Source: Cyclina sinensis
Taxonomy: Eukaryota > Mollusca > Bivalvia > Venerida > Veneridae
Assembly: GCA_012932295.1 (NCBI GenBank)
Contig: JAAONU010000009.1
Location: 13,557,796 to 13,621,795 of the forward strand
Direction of reading: 5' to 3'
DNA: 64,000 nt
The notes under the pieces are model-generated. The model saw only the letters and a program-made list of their open reading frames with translations, did no database searches and was not told the origin of the DNA. The translations under genes and the position numbers were made by a program. Positions 21,611 through 35,304 of this stretch are shown in pieces. The stretch's first letter is position 1. Each line of letters begins with the position of its first letter.

Positions 21611-23755
21611 TAGTAAAAAAATTAAATGTAATTGTTACGGTCAAAATCAAAAGAGTAACAGAAAGAATAACCAGGAACAAACTTATAAACAATAAAAAAA
21701 ATTATTCTAAATCAAATACTAATTTTAAAGTATTAAAGTAGAATTACATAAAGTCACAGAGAAAATGTTTTTACGGTTCCTCGATTTGGTGTAGTCCTTA
21801 AATAAATCAATTATCCTGTCTAATCCTGGTAAGTGTTAAATGTCTTAAACTTTTAATCAATGTTGAAGTATTTTTCAAAAGTCCAAAATAACTTGTAGTA
21901 GAATAATCCAAGAAATTGTTTAAAAGTTGAATTTATTCCTCACACAGTATAATTGAAAATATTTACAAAATTAATATTACTGTCACAGATGACAATTTAA
22001 TCCAATATCTTATGACAAAAGTTACTTAAAGATACCGCTTCAAGAAATTTTGTGACCTTTATATACACAGAGAAAATACCAGAAGAAAATGATCTAGACT
22101 ATTCTTGAAAAATCAAAACAATTCTCCAATGTTTTAAGATAGCCACAATAAGACGTTTATAGCAATATCTAGTAGTATCCAAAACACAGGTAGAGCTGAG
22201 TTATTGATTAGTTTTAAAATAGAACTGTAAACACACTATCTATAGCGAATTATTACACATAAACATAGCATAATATACATTTTTACTGCGTTTCAAATAC
22301 TTAAAATTTTAATTTACTTTAACTGCTTTGAGGAATAGCTTGGAGTTTGTGACACATTTTTATTTTAAAAGACTAAATAAGCTTTGCACACACTAATGCA
22401 CGAAATATTTCTAGTTGAGGGGAATTTCTCTTTCTGTCTAATTTCTTTGCGAAATTATACCAGATATGGGCCATGCTAATGCTAAGAAATCCACTCATCT
22501 TCACTCATAACTTTAAGGCCTTAACCCTAATGTAAGCATAAAAACAAAACATCATTAACAGTTTTACTTCTAAAACTCTAAATTGAGTTCGCACTCTTGT
22601 ATCAATAATACGTGTTCACTTGGTAAATAAAAACAACGCAATTAGGCCGTAGGATTTCATGCCAATTTCGCATTTGTAAATGACTTCTACAAACCAGTGA
22701 ATTGATTCCTTTTTTTTCCTCCAGATTTAATACAATCAAACGTGCCCTCTGAGCACATGGATTATACATTCTATTTGGGTCATGCATACTTAAGTCTCAT
22801 TGATTTTCCTAGAGAACTGATCATTGAAACTCAATTATCAATCAGGTTTTCGGAAATATATCTACTCTTGGGACTCATAATTTCACCAACGGCTTTCTTT
22901 TCCTCCATTGATATAACACTCCTTATCAAATAGTTCTAACAGATAACATAAATCTGATAAAAAGAAATAACAAAGTGACACATGTCTGTTTCATTTTAAA
23001 TCACGTTACAGACTGCTTTGCCTTAGAAATTTGATAATAGATAACTTCTGTCACTCCAAATTCCTCCTTGATATTTACAGATTAAACTATCAGTAACTCA
23101 TTCTTTATAAGCAGTTTCTTTAATCAGTTTTGTAAGAACATGTTAATATAGAAAAAGGCTGGTAACGAAGATCTGTTTGGGATTTAACTTAAAATATCAT
23201 TTCCATTAAAGAAATTTAAGCCTGTGAATGTAATCAAAATTTAAAATTCGAATTGCATAGGAAAGTATGCAGCATCTTAAAAAAATGTCTCTCATGTCTG
23301 CTGCCTTTCTAAAAATCCTTAATGTAAGACTAAAACATTTGCATACGGGATCAATAGCAAATTTTCGGAAATGTTTAAATTCCTGAAGGCAAAAAATAAC
23401 CATGAATCAAACAAAATTGAAGATTTGTATATACCAGAGATGCACTGTTTAGGTTTAAGAATTACTATTTATATCTTGTGTTACCAAACAAATACTCGTT
23501 TATCTGAGAAGAAAAAACATACTATAAACAACAGCTGTCACCCACTGGAAATTGATATATGCCCCCAAAATGTAGCTTTGAATTGAAACTGGTGTAAATA
23601 TATAATTGAATATGCCTGTGGAAAAGATATCAAACATAGAGCACGAACTGAAGGTAAATGGTAAAGTAATGTTTTTCTGCTTCAGATTCTTATATGAAGG
23701 TTGAAGACATAATTATTCAATGAAATAGAAAACTGCGAGTTTGGTCTTGAATATG
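21611..23755. other. No feature supported
   Basis: Long A+T-rich stretch. Frames of 60-71 codons have no domain or paired splice signals. Confidence 0.5.
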
Positions 23756-23764
23756 AACAATATG

Positions 23765-24030
23765 CCCGGGGGAGGGGAGTCAAGTCACTTCATACCAACA
23801 TATTTAAAAGTCAAGTACCTACATATTTTATAAAAAAAGATAATTATAATGAAAAATAAATATTAGGGGGATGGGTTATGCCAGGGCTGGGGGTCCCTAA
23901 GCAGAGGGGAAGAGGGAGAGGGGAAGTACTTACCCATCCTTAAAGTTTATTTCTAGGCTTAAGAAGTTTTTTCCTTATATATAAGTATAAGCAAAATCAA
24001 GTGACCCCTGGGGTGGGGCTAATTTTGACC
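23765..24030. repeat. G-rich repeat fragment shared with 33.4 kb
   Basis: Contains GGGGGAGGGG-type runs and the block GACCCCTGGGGTGGGGCTAA at about 24003-24022, which recurs with its upstream context (GGGGAAGT.CTTACCC) at 33412-33510. It abuts the module array that follows and may be its 5' part. Confidence 0.6.
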
Positions 24031-24039
24031 CCCAGGGAT

Positions 24040-25075
24040 ATGGATACCAACAATCTTTGCAGGGTGCTTGCTGGTGATCAAGTATTCCAAGTTTGAATGG
24101 AATATCATTGACACTTTTTGAGAAATGGTCATTAACAAAAAGGTTAACCAAGAAATTTTAAGTTGAAAAAGGGGCATAACATTGCGAAAATAAATTTGAG
24201 GGTTATCTGCCCTTGAGAAATGGTATCGCATTTTGAAAGTGAACATGTATTTTGAAGTAAATGGCTTTGATAGTTTCTGTGAAATGGACCTTATCTAAAA
24301 GGTAAACTGACGCCAACGAGGGGATCATGAAAATACCTCCACATTTTTTCTTCGAAAAGTGGAGCTGAAAATCACTAAGGGCCCATAACACTGCAAAAAA
24401 TAATCCGACCAGAAACTCCTGACGATATGCACAGCTAGGTTTGGTGACAAACATTTCTGTGTAGTTTCAATGAAATCTTCCAGTGGTTTTGGAGATGAAG
24501 CGTGGACAAGATCTTAATAAAGAAGTTAGAGTAAAAAATGACTAAGTGTCCATAACTCTGTCAAAAGTAATCTGAGCAGAAACTCCTGAAGATAAGCACA
24601 ACAAAGTCCGAGCAGAAACTCCCGACAATATGCACAACTAGGCTTGGTGACAAACATTCTTGTGAAGTTTCATTGAAATTCTTTAAGAAGTTTTGGAGAT
24701 GAAGTGTGGACAATTCTAATTATTGTCCATATAAAGATTTTTTATCAAAGTAATCTGAGCAGAAACTCCTGAAGATAAGCACAACAAGGCTTGGTGACAA
24801 ACATTCTTGTGAAGTTTCAATGAAATCTTCCAAGCGGTTTTGGAGATGAAGTGTTGAGACGATTTTAATATAGAAGTTTTAGTAAAAAATGACTTAGGGC
24901 CCATAACTCTGCAAAAATTATTTCCGAGCTGAAACTCCAGACAATATGCACAGCTAGGCTTGGTGACAAACATTCTTGTGAAGTTTCATTGAAATTCTTT
25001 AAGAGGTTTTGGAGATGAAGTGTGGACAATTCTAATTATTGTCCATATAAAGATTTTTTATTGTCCATATAGATT
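24040..25075. repeat. Diverged ~150-200 bp module array
   Basis: At least four modules carrying AGGCTTGGTGACAAACATTC and GTTTTGGAGATGAAGTGTGG, with starts (ACTCC-GA-AT) near 24413, 24617, 24766 and 24935. The stretch around TGTGGACAATTCTAATTATT is duplicated almost exactly at about 24709 and 25020 and contains a GGACAAT/ATTGTCC hairpin. A partly related module precedes at about 24040-24300. There is no coding potential. Confidence 0.8.
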
Positions 25076-25240
25076 TTTATTTTTTAAACATAAATATATT
25101 TTTTTATTGTTCATATATATAGATATATATTTTACCTCATAAATATTTTTTAGCACATATATATTTTTATTGCATAATTTTTTTCTTTAATTGAACAAAT
25201 ATCTTTCTATATAATTTTGCAACACGCCACACGCAATACC

Positions 25241-25784
25241 CAGGTGCAATTATTTATCAGTCCTGTCACTCAGGGGACACTAAAACTTTAGAAAACATAT
25301 AGCTTATTTTTTTTAATACGCTACACAGCAGAAGAAACCCGCTCGTTCTTATGCATTTCCAACAAAATTTGCCTGTCACCGGAGTCATTGTGTGACGTCA
25401 CTGCGCGGACTGTAATATCCTAAAAATTCTTAATCAAAAGCAAAACGTTTCTGTAGTTTATTTCACTGCTTCCCAACAATAATTGTAAAGTACATTTTAC
25501 CTTTATTTCATTAAGCAGAAATATATGTAGTGTGATTTTGAATTAATTCTTTTGTATTTTTTAAATCCAGAAAAAAAGATTTTCCAGGGAAACCGCCGCA
25601 ATTCATGGGAATTCTGTGACGTCATGCTATAGCTCCGGCGACAAATTGATTTTGTTCGAAAATGCATGAAAACCAGCGGATATCTTTTACTGTGTAACGT
25701 ATTTAAAAAAATAATAAGCGAAATGTTTTGTTAAATTTTAGTGTCTGCTCTGTGAGAGGACTGATTATAAGATATCTGCACCTG
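25241..25784. mobile_element. Long imperfect inverted repeat (foldback or MITE-like element)
   Basis: Arms of ~160 bp at 25241-25401 and 25616-25784 face each other across ~215 bp. Matching landmarks from outside in: CAGGTGCA; ATCAGTCC; GACACTAAAA; AAAACAT; GCTTATT; ATACG.TACACAG; CCGCT.GTT; ATGCATTT; CAAAAT; GTC.CCGGAG; GTGACGTCA. Arms are diverged by small indels. No transposase frame. Confidence 0.75.
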
Positions 25785-28700
25785 CATGCATTTTAGAAGA
25801 TATGGCTTGAATTCTTAGTGGTCGGGCAGGTGTGCGTTCATTCGTTGTGGTTTTAAATATAGAAAAAGAAGCTTGGTATATGGTTTAGATTCTTGACTGA
25901 CTTAAGTATAATTTCAAGCTTCTGTGGTTCAAACTAGTCCATTCTATTCCAACAATTTATTTAATTCGAAATTCAGTATACTGTCCATACCTGCTAAGCT
26001 AACAACAGTTATACTAATAAATGTCGAATCAAATTCAGTTTAATTGCAATAACTCATGTACAGACTTAGAAGAAAATCATACTAAGAAAATGATTAGTTT
26101 GGTTTTGAAAGTCGCATGACATTCTCCAGAGACAACAGTGAAGTTTTGCTAACACATTATATTCACACCATATTCTGAAAGCAATACACATGACATTTTC
26201 TGGTATTGTACAATATATCACCGTGAACATTTTGAAATTTCCTTACTACATAAAAGCAGTCACGTGTCAGGTAGAGAAAGGTTAGAAATGGGAAGTTCGA
26301 TATTTTCCAGTCGTCATCAAAACAACGTGTTAAGACCGTGCATACATTCACAACGTGTCTTTTTCCATCACTTTTGCAAATTGCATTTAGTGGATATAAT
26401 ATTTTGTAAGTGATACTGTTGGTGTTAACGATTTGAAGATATATCGCCATGTTGTATTTAGAAATCTTTGGAAGGCTTGTTAGAAGTATAGTCGAAACAC
26501 AACTCAGTTAAATCGAATCTATCATTTCAATCGTCCTACAGTTAGTTGCATATATAAACAACGAATATTCTAACGTATTGTACATTGTAGTTCCACCAGC
26601 AAATAAACAGAAAGGCACAATATGTTCATACGATATATTGCTAGCATTTGATATGATTAAGATAAGATATATTTGGTCTTTTTAAAGTTTCCTGAAAAGT
26701 TTTAGTTCTGTTGAGTTATCAGTAGTCTCATTTAATATCCCTCTGCGTAAAAACGATACCAAAACAAACAAACAAACAATAACCCGAAGAAAAAAAAACA
26801 AATCTTTCTCTAACTGTGCAAATGTCTTCTGCCGCTTCTCAACTGCGATATGTAGTAAATATGTCTTCTAATGCGGGAGAGAAATAACAGAATGCTACTT
26901 TAACTTGATTAGAAGTAAGAAATATCTTAACTGAGAATTTTCTTAACAAAGCAAATTTAAAATTCCGTTTAATTGTTTTTCCTTTTTTAAAGTGTCAATC
27001 ATTTTGTTGTAGTTTGCTTTTGGCGTCATTTAATTGACAAAAGCAGACATGAAATTATAGCTCATAGATTCAATATTCTTTACAATAGCTTGTATAAGTA
27101 AGATTTTAACTTTAATTTCCAAGAACAGTTACAGATGTTGATCCCATGAAAACAATTTTCCTAATGTCTAGAAATAGCTGATTTAATACATCTGTCTAAT
27201 TGAATTTCGATTTTAGAATATAAAACTTTTTTATCAAAATCCAAATGCAATTTCTTGTTTATACCCAGAGCAGAAAATTGAGATGAAACTAAATAAATAA
27301 TGTATTACCAAGAGAGATCATACAAGGCAGTGTTTTTCTTTCATACAGGGATCTAGTAAGATTTCGTTTGTAGTTCACACTTCGCAGTCTATTTCTCTCG
27401 TTCAGTGAACTTGCTTCAGTGAATTGTTTATGAAGATACGGAACTCTCTTTATATTCCTACACATCTGCACTGAATCAAACATATTATGATTTCAGTGTT
27501 ATAACACAACAACATTCTCTTAAGTTGTTTTTTTCTCATATGAATGCATAGTTTCAATAACATGAATAATATTTAATAATCTGTCTGGACCATCAATGCA
27601 AAATCAGTTATTAAGCAAGGAATTAACATTCTACGTTACTTTTTCTTGATGTTCTCACGTGTAGAATTTGTTTGTGGGCAAGCACTTAATGTCAATTCAT
27701 CAACTAATGATTAATGTTCATCAGTTAAATGTAGTGTGTTAATCTTTTGCTATACGTTAAGGCAAAACCATGCTTTTAATGAAAAAAAATCTCCAGAGAC
27801 TCAATTAGTAACTAAATGTCAGTTAGCAGGTATTCTAAAATCATTAAATCCGTTTTCTCAGAACAATTGATAACACTCTTTTGTCCTGCACTAAATTTCG
27901 CTTTAAAAAAACAACATTTTTGCCAATAACTATTCAATTCTATTTCCTAAAAATGGCAATCTTAGATGTTCAGCTTTTGTTTCAAAAACAAACTTTTTTT
28001 TTTTTATTTTTTTCCGAAAAATATCAAATGTTATGACACATCAAGGAATACAAACAATCGCACAAGCCCTCATAATAATATACATCTCAGTGATTGAAAT
28101 GTATATTTCCACTCCACGAGCATATACAGTTGCTCCATTCAATCATTTATCTAAATCGGTTTTTCGCAGACGTTTAACTTGCATTCTTAATTACAAATGA
28201 GGATATTTTTGGCGTGGAAAACGCATTAGATGAAATGATACCTGGATGGCGAATATCATATAGTCTAGATATTCCTTTTATCTAAATGCAGAACAGAAGT
28301 AAGCGGTTTTCTTGCATTTAGCGATACATCATGACTTTGTTTCATGATCTCTGTCATTTAGTTCGCTTCTCAGTTTGGGTTTAGTTTCCTATCGAGATAT
28401 AAACCTTTAATGGTTCTCTTTGTCTAGACAGCCATAAAGTTGTTACAGTGATGCAATGCATATTTTTATTTTGATATGTTTTCACTTTAAAAGACACCGT
28501 AGCAAACTACTGTGTTTTGCAATGTTTGCAGACCTTTATCTGATAATGACCAGCTTGACCTTGAACTTTGACAACTGCAAGAAAGACACAAATAAAGAAT
28601 ATCGAACAGTCAGTTGATAAGCATATAAACAACCGACAGCAACATGACTAGCCTTTTATATTATAAATGAGTGCATTGACTGACTGAATAACATTATCAT

Positions 28701-28920
28701 TGTTTCATACAGACACGTTGAAAAAATTAAATATAGATAACAAAGTTACAATTTTTAGAAGTTTACAAGTTTTATAAACAGACAGAATATTATAGTGTTT
28801 AAAGCAATCTTCTGATTCGTAAACTTAAACAGAGGTAATCACATTTCTTACCGATCGTTTAAAATTGGTTTTAGTTAAACTGGCTTTCTGCACATTTCAT
28901 AAAAGTAAGTTATCTATTAC
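25785..28920. other. No feature supported
   Basis: About 3.1 kb of A+T-rich sequence. A 64-codon minus-strand frame at 27289-27483 is basic and hydrophilic and ends near a GGTAAT that could be a donor site, so it might be a small exon, but no homology is visible. The rest shows nothing beyond short A runs and an AAAC repeat at about 26765. Confidence 0.4.
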
Positions 28921-28924
28921 ATAT

Positions 28925-30840
28925 AAAATCTAGACTATCTAAAGGAGTATCCTGTGTTTCTTAAAAAAGCGACTGTCTAACGGAATAGCCTATGTTTCTG
29001 ATAATAGCTAGACTGTTTAACGGGGTATATAGTGCTTTTTCTTATAGCTGGACTGTCTAACATGGTATACAGTGATCCTGCTTAAAGCTGGATTGTCTAA
29101 CGGGGTATCATATCCTTCTGATAATAGCTTTACTGTCTAACGAGTATCATGTACTTCTTATAAGACCTACACTAATTAAAAAAGTATCATGTACTTCTGA
29201 TAATAGCTAGACAGTCTAACGGGGTATCCTGTGATTCTTATAATAGCTAGATGGTCTAACAGAGTATCCTGCGCTTCTGTTAAAAGCTAGATTGTCTAAT
29301 GTGGTTTCCTGTGCTTCTGATAATAACCAGATTGACTGAGGGTATATTTTGCTTCTGAAAATGGCCGGATTATATAAAGGGGTTTCATAGTTTCTGATAA
29401 TAGCTAGACTATTCATGGGGTATCCTGTGCTATTGATAATAGATAGGCTATCTTATGGGTATCATGTTCTTCTGATAATAGCTAGAATATTCACGATTGT
29501 ATCCTGTGCGTCTGATAATAGCTAGACCACTCGAGATGTAATCACGTGCGTCTAATAATAGCTACACTATCTAGACTAACTAGACTAGATGGTAACTTCT
29601 GATAATAGATAGACTGTCTTATGGGTATCGTATACTTCTGATAAAAGCTAGACTATTTCTGATAGTAACATGTGCTTCTGATAATAGATAGACTATTCCT
29701 GATGTAAAACTTGTACTTGTGATAATAGCTAGACTCCTAGGGGGTATCCTGTGCTTCTGATAATAGCTAAACTCTAAGGGGGTATCCTTGTGTCTGATAA
29801 TAGATAGACTGTCTAAGTAAGTATCAAGTGCTTCTAATAAAAGCCACACTCTTAAAGGTAGTACGATATGCCTCTGACGATAGCTACACTCTAGGGGAGT
29901 ATCCTACACTACTGACAAAAGCTATATACTTAATGGGCGTCATCTGCTTCTGATAATAGCTAGCCTGTTCGGGGTATCCTGTGTTTTTGCTAATAGCTAG
30001 ATTCTAAAGGGATATCCTGTGCTTCTGATAATAGCTAGACTCCTATTAGGTATCCTGTGTTTCTGCTAATAGCTAGATTCTTGGGGGATATCCTGTGCTT
30101 CTGATAATAGCTAGACTCCTATTAGGTATCCTAAGCTTCTGATAATAGCTAGATATCCAAAGGGCGTTCATGTTTTTGATAATAACTAGACTGGTTAAGA
30201 GGGTGTCATGTGCTTGTCTAGAGCCGTATCTTGTGTATCTAATAATAGCTAATGTCTAAGGGAGTATCATGTGCTTCTAAAAACGCTAGACTGCCTGGCT
30301 CAGGGGTATATTTTGCTTCGGACAATAGTCGGACTATCTAAGGGGGTATCCCTGTGTTCCTGGTGAAAGCTAGACTAACTGTTGAAGCTGTATATTTTGC
30401 TTCTGATAATTATGAGACTGTCTCAGGGGATATGCTGTGTTTTTTATGATAGTAAGACTGACTAATAAAGCGGAGTTTTTTTGCTTAGTCAAACTTCTTT
30501 GAGGGTATCATGTGTTCCTAATAGTAGCTAGACTGTCTTAGAGGATAAATTTTTCTTCTGATATTGTTAGACTGTCTAAATGAGGTATCCTGTAATTTTA
30601 AAAACAGCCAGACTGTCTAAATGGGATATCCTGTTCATCGGACTGTCTTAGGGAATATATTTTTTCTTCTGATATTGTTAGACTGTCTAAATGAGGTACC
30701 CTGTAATTTTGATAATAGCTTGACTGTATAAATGGGATATCCTGTTCATCTGATATCAGCCACACTCTCTATAGGGGGTATCCTGTGTTTCTGATAAAAG
30801 ATAGACTGACTGACGGGTTTCTTTCGCATCTGGTTTAAGC
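28925..30840. repeat. ~2-kb minisatellite, ~40-bp unit
   Basis: Dozens of diverged units (about 45 from length) of approximate form CTTCTGATAATAGCTAGA, CTGTCTAA, GGGGTATCCTGTG. Unit length varies mainly because of small deletions; CTAG-centred TAGCTAGAC recurs in most. Units near 30010-30140 are more alike than those at the edges, the pattern expected of unequal exchange with decaying flanks. Short open frames in it are by-products of the repeat. Confidence 0.95.
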
Positions 30841-30849
30841 ATAATGTCT

Positions 30850-33380
30850 TAAGGTGTCTTTCCTTCTTTTTATCTCTCCAACTGTTCCTATCTTTACTGA
30901 TCACGTTTCAGTTTTAGCATCTACATCATTTATCTAGAAGCTGTGGAAGAAGAAGTGTAAGGTGCAAGGAACCATGCTATACGATAATGTATGTGATTAC
31001 TGCATATTCTCCGAGAATAGTTTCTTCTAACCAGCAAAGAATATGACAGGTAGACGTTACTGTTTTAATTCTGCAAAGGGTTTAAATAGAATGTATACAA
31101 TGATAAATATTCTTCAAAATCCAATTTGTGTGAAAACCCACTTCTAAAAACTTAAAAAATATTTTGAACTTTTCTTTATCGACAAGTCTGAGCTACAGAA
31201 ATAAGTGTGTGCGCAGTTCAAACTATTTCCAAAAACGGAGGAACTGTCTTCCTCGTAAAACAAAAGGATATAGTTTGTTTGTAAAATGCTTGATACTTAA
31301 ATTTGTGATTTTATTCTAACTAGAAAATTTTAACATGTCTTATCAATTTTTAGTTCACATCACAATGTTAGTACACATCTATGGCGCGTGAAACTTTGCA
31401 ATATTCAATGTTTACATATGTGTTCCATAATGTTTCAATTGTATTGCAAAATAATCAATTCATATTTTTATTTTTCATTAGAATTTTATAATGTCTTCAT
31501 TTATATTCTATATATTATTTACATTTGTATTTGATAGTTTTCAATTATATTTAGTGGTGTCAGTTTGTATTGTAGAAGTCATATGTGTGTTATAGAATAA
31601 TCTGTTTTTTTAAACCACCACTGGTATTACATATGTTATCCTACACTGTATTCAATAACATAACAACAGCAGTATACCGATGTAAAGATGTCATTGACTT
31701 CACTTACTTAGAATAAAAAGCGTAGCTTGTTTATAAATTCTAACCAGCTAGCACACATCACTTAAATGTTTACCTTTATCCAATAAAATATATCGAAAAT
31801 CCTGAAAGAAATTCCAGAATATAAATATGGATTGAATAGTAATGAATCAAATATCAAATACAAAAAGATTTTTTTTTTCATTACAAATGAACAAGATCAG
31901 ATACTTATAGGCATTTTACAATAGATTAATCCGTATAGAATACAAATATGATTTGTCACGATCTTGAAAAGCAGTGAAAATTATCAAATTAACATATTAT
32001 TTCATGATATAGTTTTACAATACAATGTATCAATGAAACGATATAGAATACAAACTTAATGTAAACGTTGGATTTCACATGTCATACACATCTTAGAGTA
32101 CGTATTGCAATTACCTTAACTTCTAGCTATAGTCGGTTCTTTGATCCTATTAAAGGGCATCGACCGAGCTGTATGTGATTTTCATCTGCATCTTCTGCTT
32201 GCTTCGTGAAATACTAAAACAAACAAATGATGGCCCTTAGGAGACCTTGTAAACCGTCTGGCTAGAAATATTTATTGAATTGAGAAAATACCGGCCCACT
32301 TCCTATACGTTAGTGTGAGAAAATACAATGACAAACGGATGTAAAATAAAACAAGAATGGTGATGAAAATAGATCAGACGTCATTTCTCACACAAGATAG
32401 AATTTGAAATAGATTTTATCGATTCTGGTGCTAAACAAACTTTCACATTGAGAGAATATGATATGTGTTTCTTGTTATGCAATTAATAACAAAAGTGAAC
32501 AGTGAAATAAAACATCATGTCGATGAATAAATGTGAAAGGTTTCTAACTAATATTGATCATCGTCCGATATGAAAGCCAATAGTTAATAACTCGACCACA
32601 AAAGAGGTGTAATATTATTTCCAACATGGAGAGGAAAGTCTGTACAGCAGTTTTGTTTCATACTGTATATTCCCAAATTTCATCGGAAAATTATATTAAA
32701 ATATTATCTACCAGTGACCTGTAGAAATAGAAATTTTTGGAGTAAAAATGTTATTGCTCTTGTCTTTAAATTTCGGTTTGATAACTTTCAATTTTATGTC
32801 TATTGTCTTTTTGTTGATTGCAGTTTCGGCAATGGGTACAAGGTCATTTGTGTTTCCTTTATAAGCGACTTTCATTTTGTTTTCCATTTAAGTTGCATAC
32901 AGAATAAAAACGGAATTTGTGAACTGAATATGTCACTATAATAAACGACGTATAAATCTAATGAACCAAAAAAAGCCGACTGTCGGATCAGAATACACCC
33001 AAAGAATGATTTTAATGATAAATGATTAGCCAATGGTGTTACTGTTTTGACGACGATTTCTACAGTGAAGTGTTGGTTGAAACTGTAAAATTAGTTTCCT
33101 TGTATAACTTCATGAGTTTTGCAAGGCCAAGTAATTGTAAAAGGAATATATCGACTGTCCCTTAATAAATGTTCGCAAACCTACTTTTCACAATCAAACT
33201 CTAAAAGTCAGTTCTCGCAAAAAAATCTCGTTCTTTTCGTATGAATATAAGCATGGTTTTATTTCAACTGGCAAAATGTATGAGACATGTATGAGACCAG
33301 AAAAAGAAATTGCTAAAATTGAAATAGTTATCTATGGTCAGTTTACACCAAAAGCAAGTACCTACGCATGAAAAAGAACA
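30850..33380. other. No gene seen; weak inverted repeat at 31350-32100
   Basis: A+T-rich. A degenerate inverted relation is visible between about 31390-31470 and 32010-32090 (CAATACAAT...GAAAC blocks). A 75-codon plus-strand frame at 32714-32941 has no recognised domain. Confidence 0.35.
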
Positions 33381-33389
33381 ACATTTTTT

Positions 33390-33515
33390 TTCGGAGGGGT
33401 GGGGTGTGGGGGCATGCGGAGAGGGAAGGAAAGTTCCTACCCTACCCATAACATGACTTTGTAAGTAAAAAAAAAACAAATGACCCTGGGGTGGGGCTAA
33501 TTATGATTTATGAAT
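33390..33515. repeat. G-rich repeat fragment related to 23.9 kb
   Basis: GGGGTGGGGTGTGGGGG followed by GACCCTGGGGTGGGGCTAAT; the same order and spacing of blocks is seen at about 23905-24022. Confidence 0.65.
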
Positions 33516-33519
33516 AATA

Positions 33520-35300
33520 AGCTACATTGAAGTTTTTGCACAACCATGGCAGTGACCCTAAAATTTATCAGCACATCTTGTTATTGATACGCCTATCTGC
33601 TGTGATATATAAAATACTTCATGTCAGTAAATTTAGACAGACAACATTGTAATTAATAATGTTTTTGCAATTAAATGCAAAATAAAAACTGCTTGATTTT
33701 TTATTTATGTTAGTTAACTCTGTAGACACGACAGCTGAAACCATACAGAAACTATTATTTGTAAAAGTCTTGTAACATGCACATATCACAGAAACAGAAA
33801 AGACTGTGTCAGCCTGATGATACCCCTTCCCACTTTGTATATATCAGAATCCTTGCACGTATATATTAATAAGAAAGCTGAAGTTTCTGTTTTGACCGTT
33901 AATAACTGAATAAAGAGAAGTGCGAGCTGTGTTGAACCAGTGATGCTTTACATATTCTCTAGGATATATGTTTTGTCTCTATTTCGTTTTCTAGCAATGT
34001 CAGTTCTGACTGTGTTGTGAAGCCCTGTTGGCATCAATCTATGCTGACTTACATATTGTTGATGCTTTTTATCATGTGTGTTTGATTATGAAGACATTCA
34101 CCTTTGAATATCAAACAAAATGAAATTTTGTAGTACAATTCTGTTGTCGAGAGCAAAAAGTTAGCCAACTGAAGCTTATAAAAAATACTGTAATAGGGAT
34201 GCATTATTGCTTTCAAAAGATTACTACTTGTTAATACTTCACAAAAGAATGCCTTAAAAAAGATATTTACCATATGTGGGAACACTGTGTACGTTATCTC
34301 TGTATAGTGAACAAAATTCATATCCGAAAATTGATTACACTGCTTTTTGCAGCCAATTTTAACAAACAGAAGAGGAGACTGACCTCTTCAATTCAGTAAC
34401 CTTGTATGTCATCATTTTTTTTTAAAGTAAAAAATTCCAAGTCCGCTTAACAATAAAAAACCTGTAATTAACAAACGATAAACAACGAAAATGCCTGGCC
34501 CTGAAAATGTAATTGTGCAAATGCTGTAAGCCACTTCCCAGCTGCAACTTTTTGTTATATGCTACTGTGAGAAATGAGCGAGATAATTCGGTTATAAAAC
34601 AGAAATAAAACATTATGAAATTTATATGCAAACAGAAAATATTCGTTTTGCGTTTCCAGTGTCTCACATTTTGTGTCAAAGAAATGACATTGAAAATGAA
34701 AAAAGAGTTGAGAAAGAGTATTCAAACCTGGACTTTTTACTTCTCTTTTTTTTTAAAGTACACTCTTTGCTTACTATGAAAAGGGTAGACAACTTGAAAA
34801 AATCTTTGTTACGTTCTCGTAACTTCTAGTACTGGACTGTTAACATTAGTAATGAAAAATAAAGGAGTTCAACAATGAATGAAACCTTGATAGATTTATT
34901 TACCAGAAATATATTATAGAACGTGTTATATAAGCTTGCTTCTGTCTTTTAGTAGTAGGAATACCTTGGCATGTTGTGAGTATTTGTTATTGGAAGACGT
35001 TGCAAGTTGGTCATTTAGATCAATTATGCATCAACGTCTTCGGAAAATAGCTTCTCTGGGGATTCACAACATGGTCAATCAATCAACAGGCGATATAGAT
35101 GTACATCATTAAAATTCGACCGCTTACGTAAATCTGCTATGATAATAAAAGTTAACACATTATCACTTCTATATCTATCATGTTAGTAAACTGACCTTTT
35201 CAGCTTTGATGAAATATATGTTTATTTACGTAATGCTTGCATCACTTTTCAAGCACTGGTTATTGGTTTCGTAAGACTAGCGGATTCAACTAGCTATTTT
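33520..35300. other. No feature supported
   Basis: A+T-rich. Frames at 34049-34321, 34422-34679 and 34626-34829 overlap on both strands and carry no domain. Confidence 0.5.
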
Positions 35301-35304
35301 CTGT

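Noticed and set aside
26163..27483. Host exons on the minus strand (26163-26450, 27289-27483)
   Set aside because: No recognisable domain and no paired splice sites; kept only as a remark in the region entry.
28925..30840. CRISPR-like or gene-like array
   Set aside because: Units are degenerate along their whole length with no conserved repeat and unique spacer alternation; open frames within are by-products. It is a minisatellite in animal DNA.
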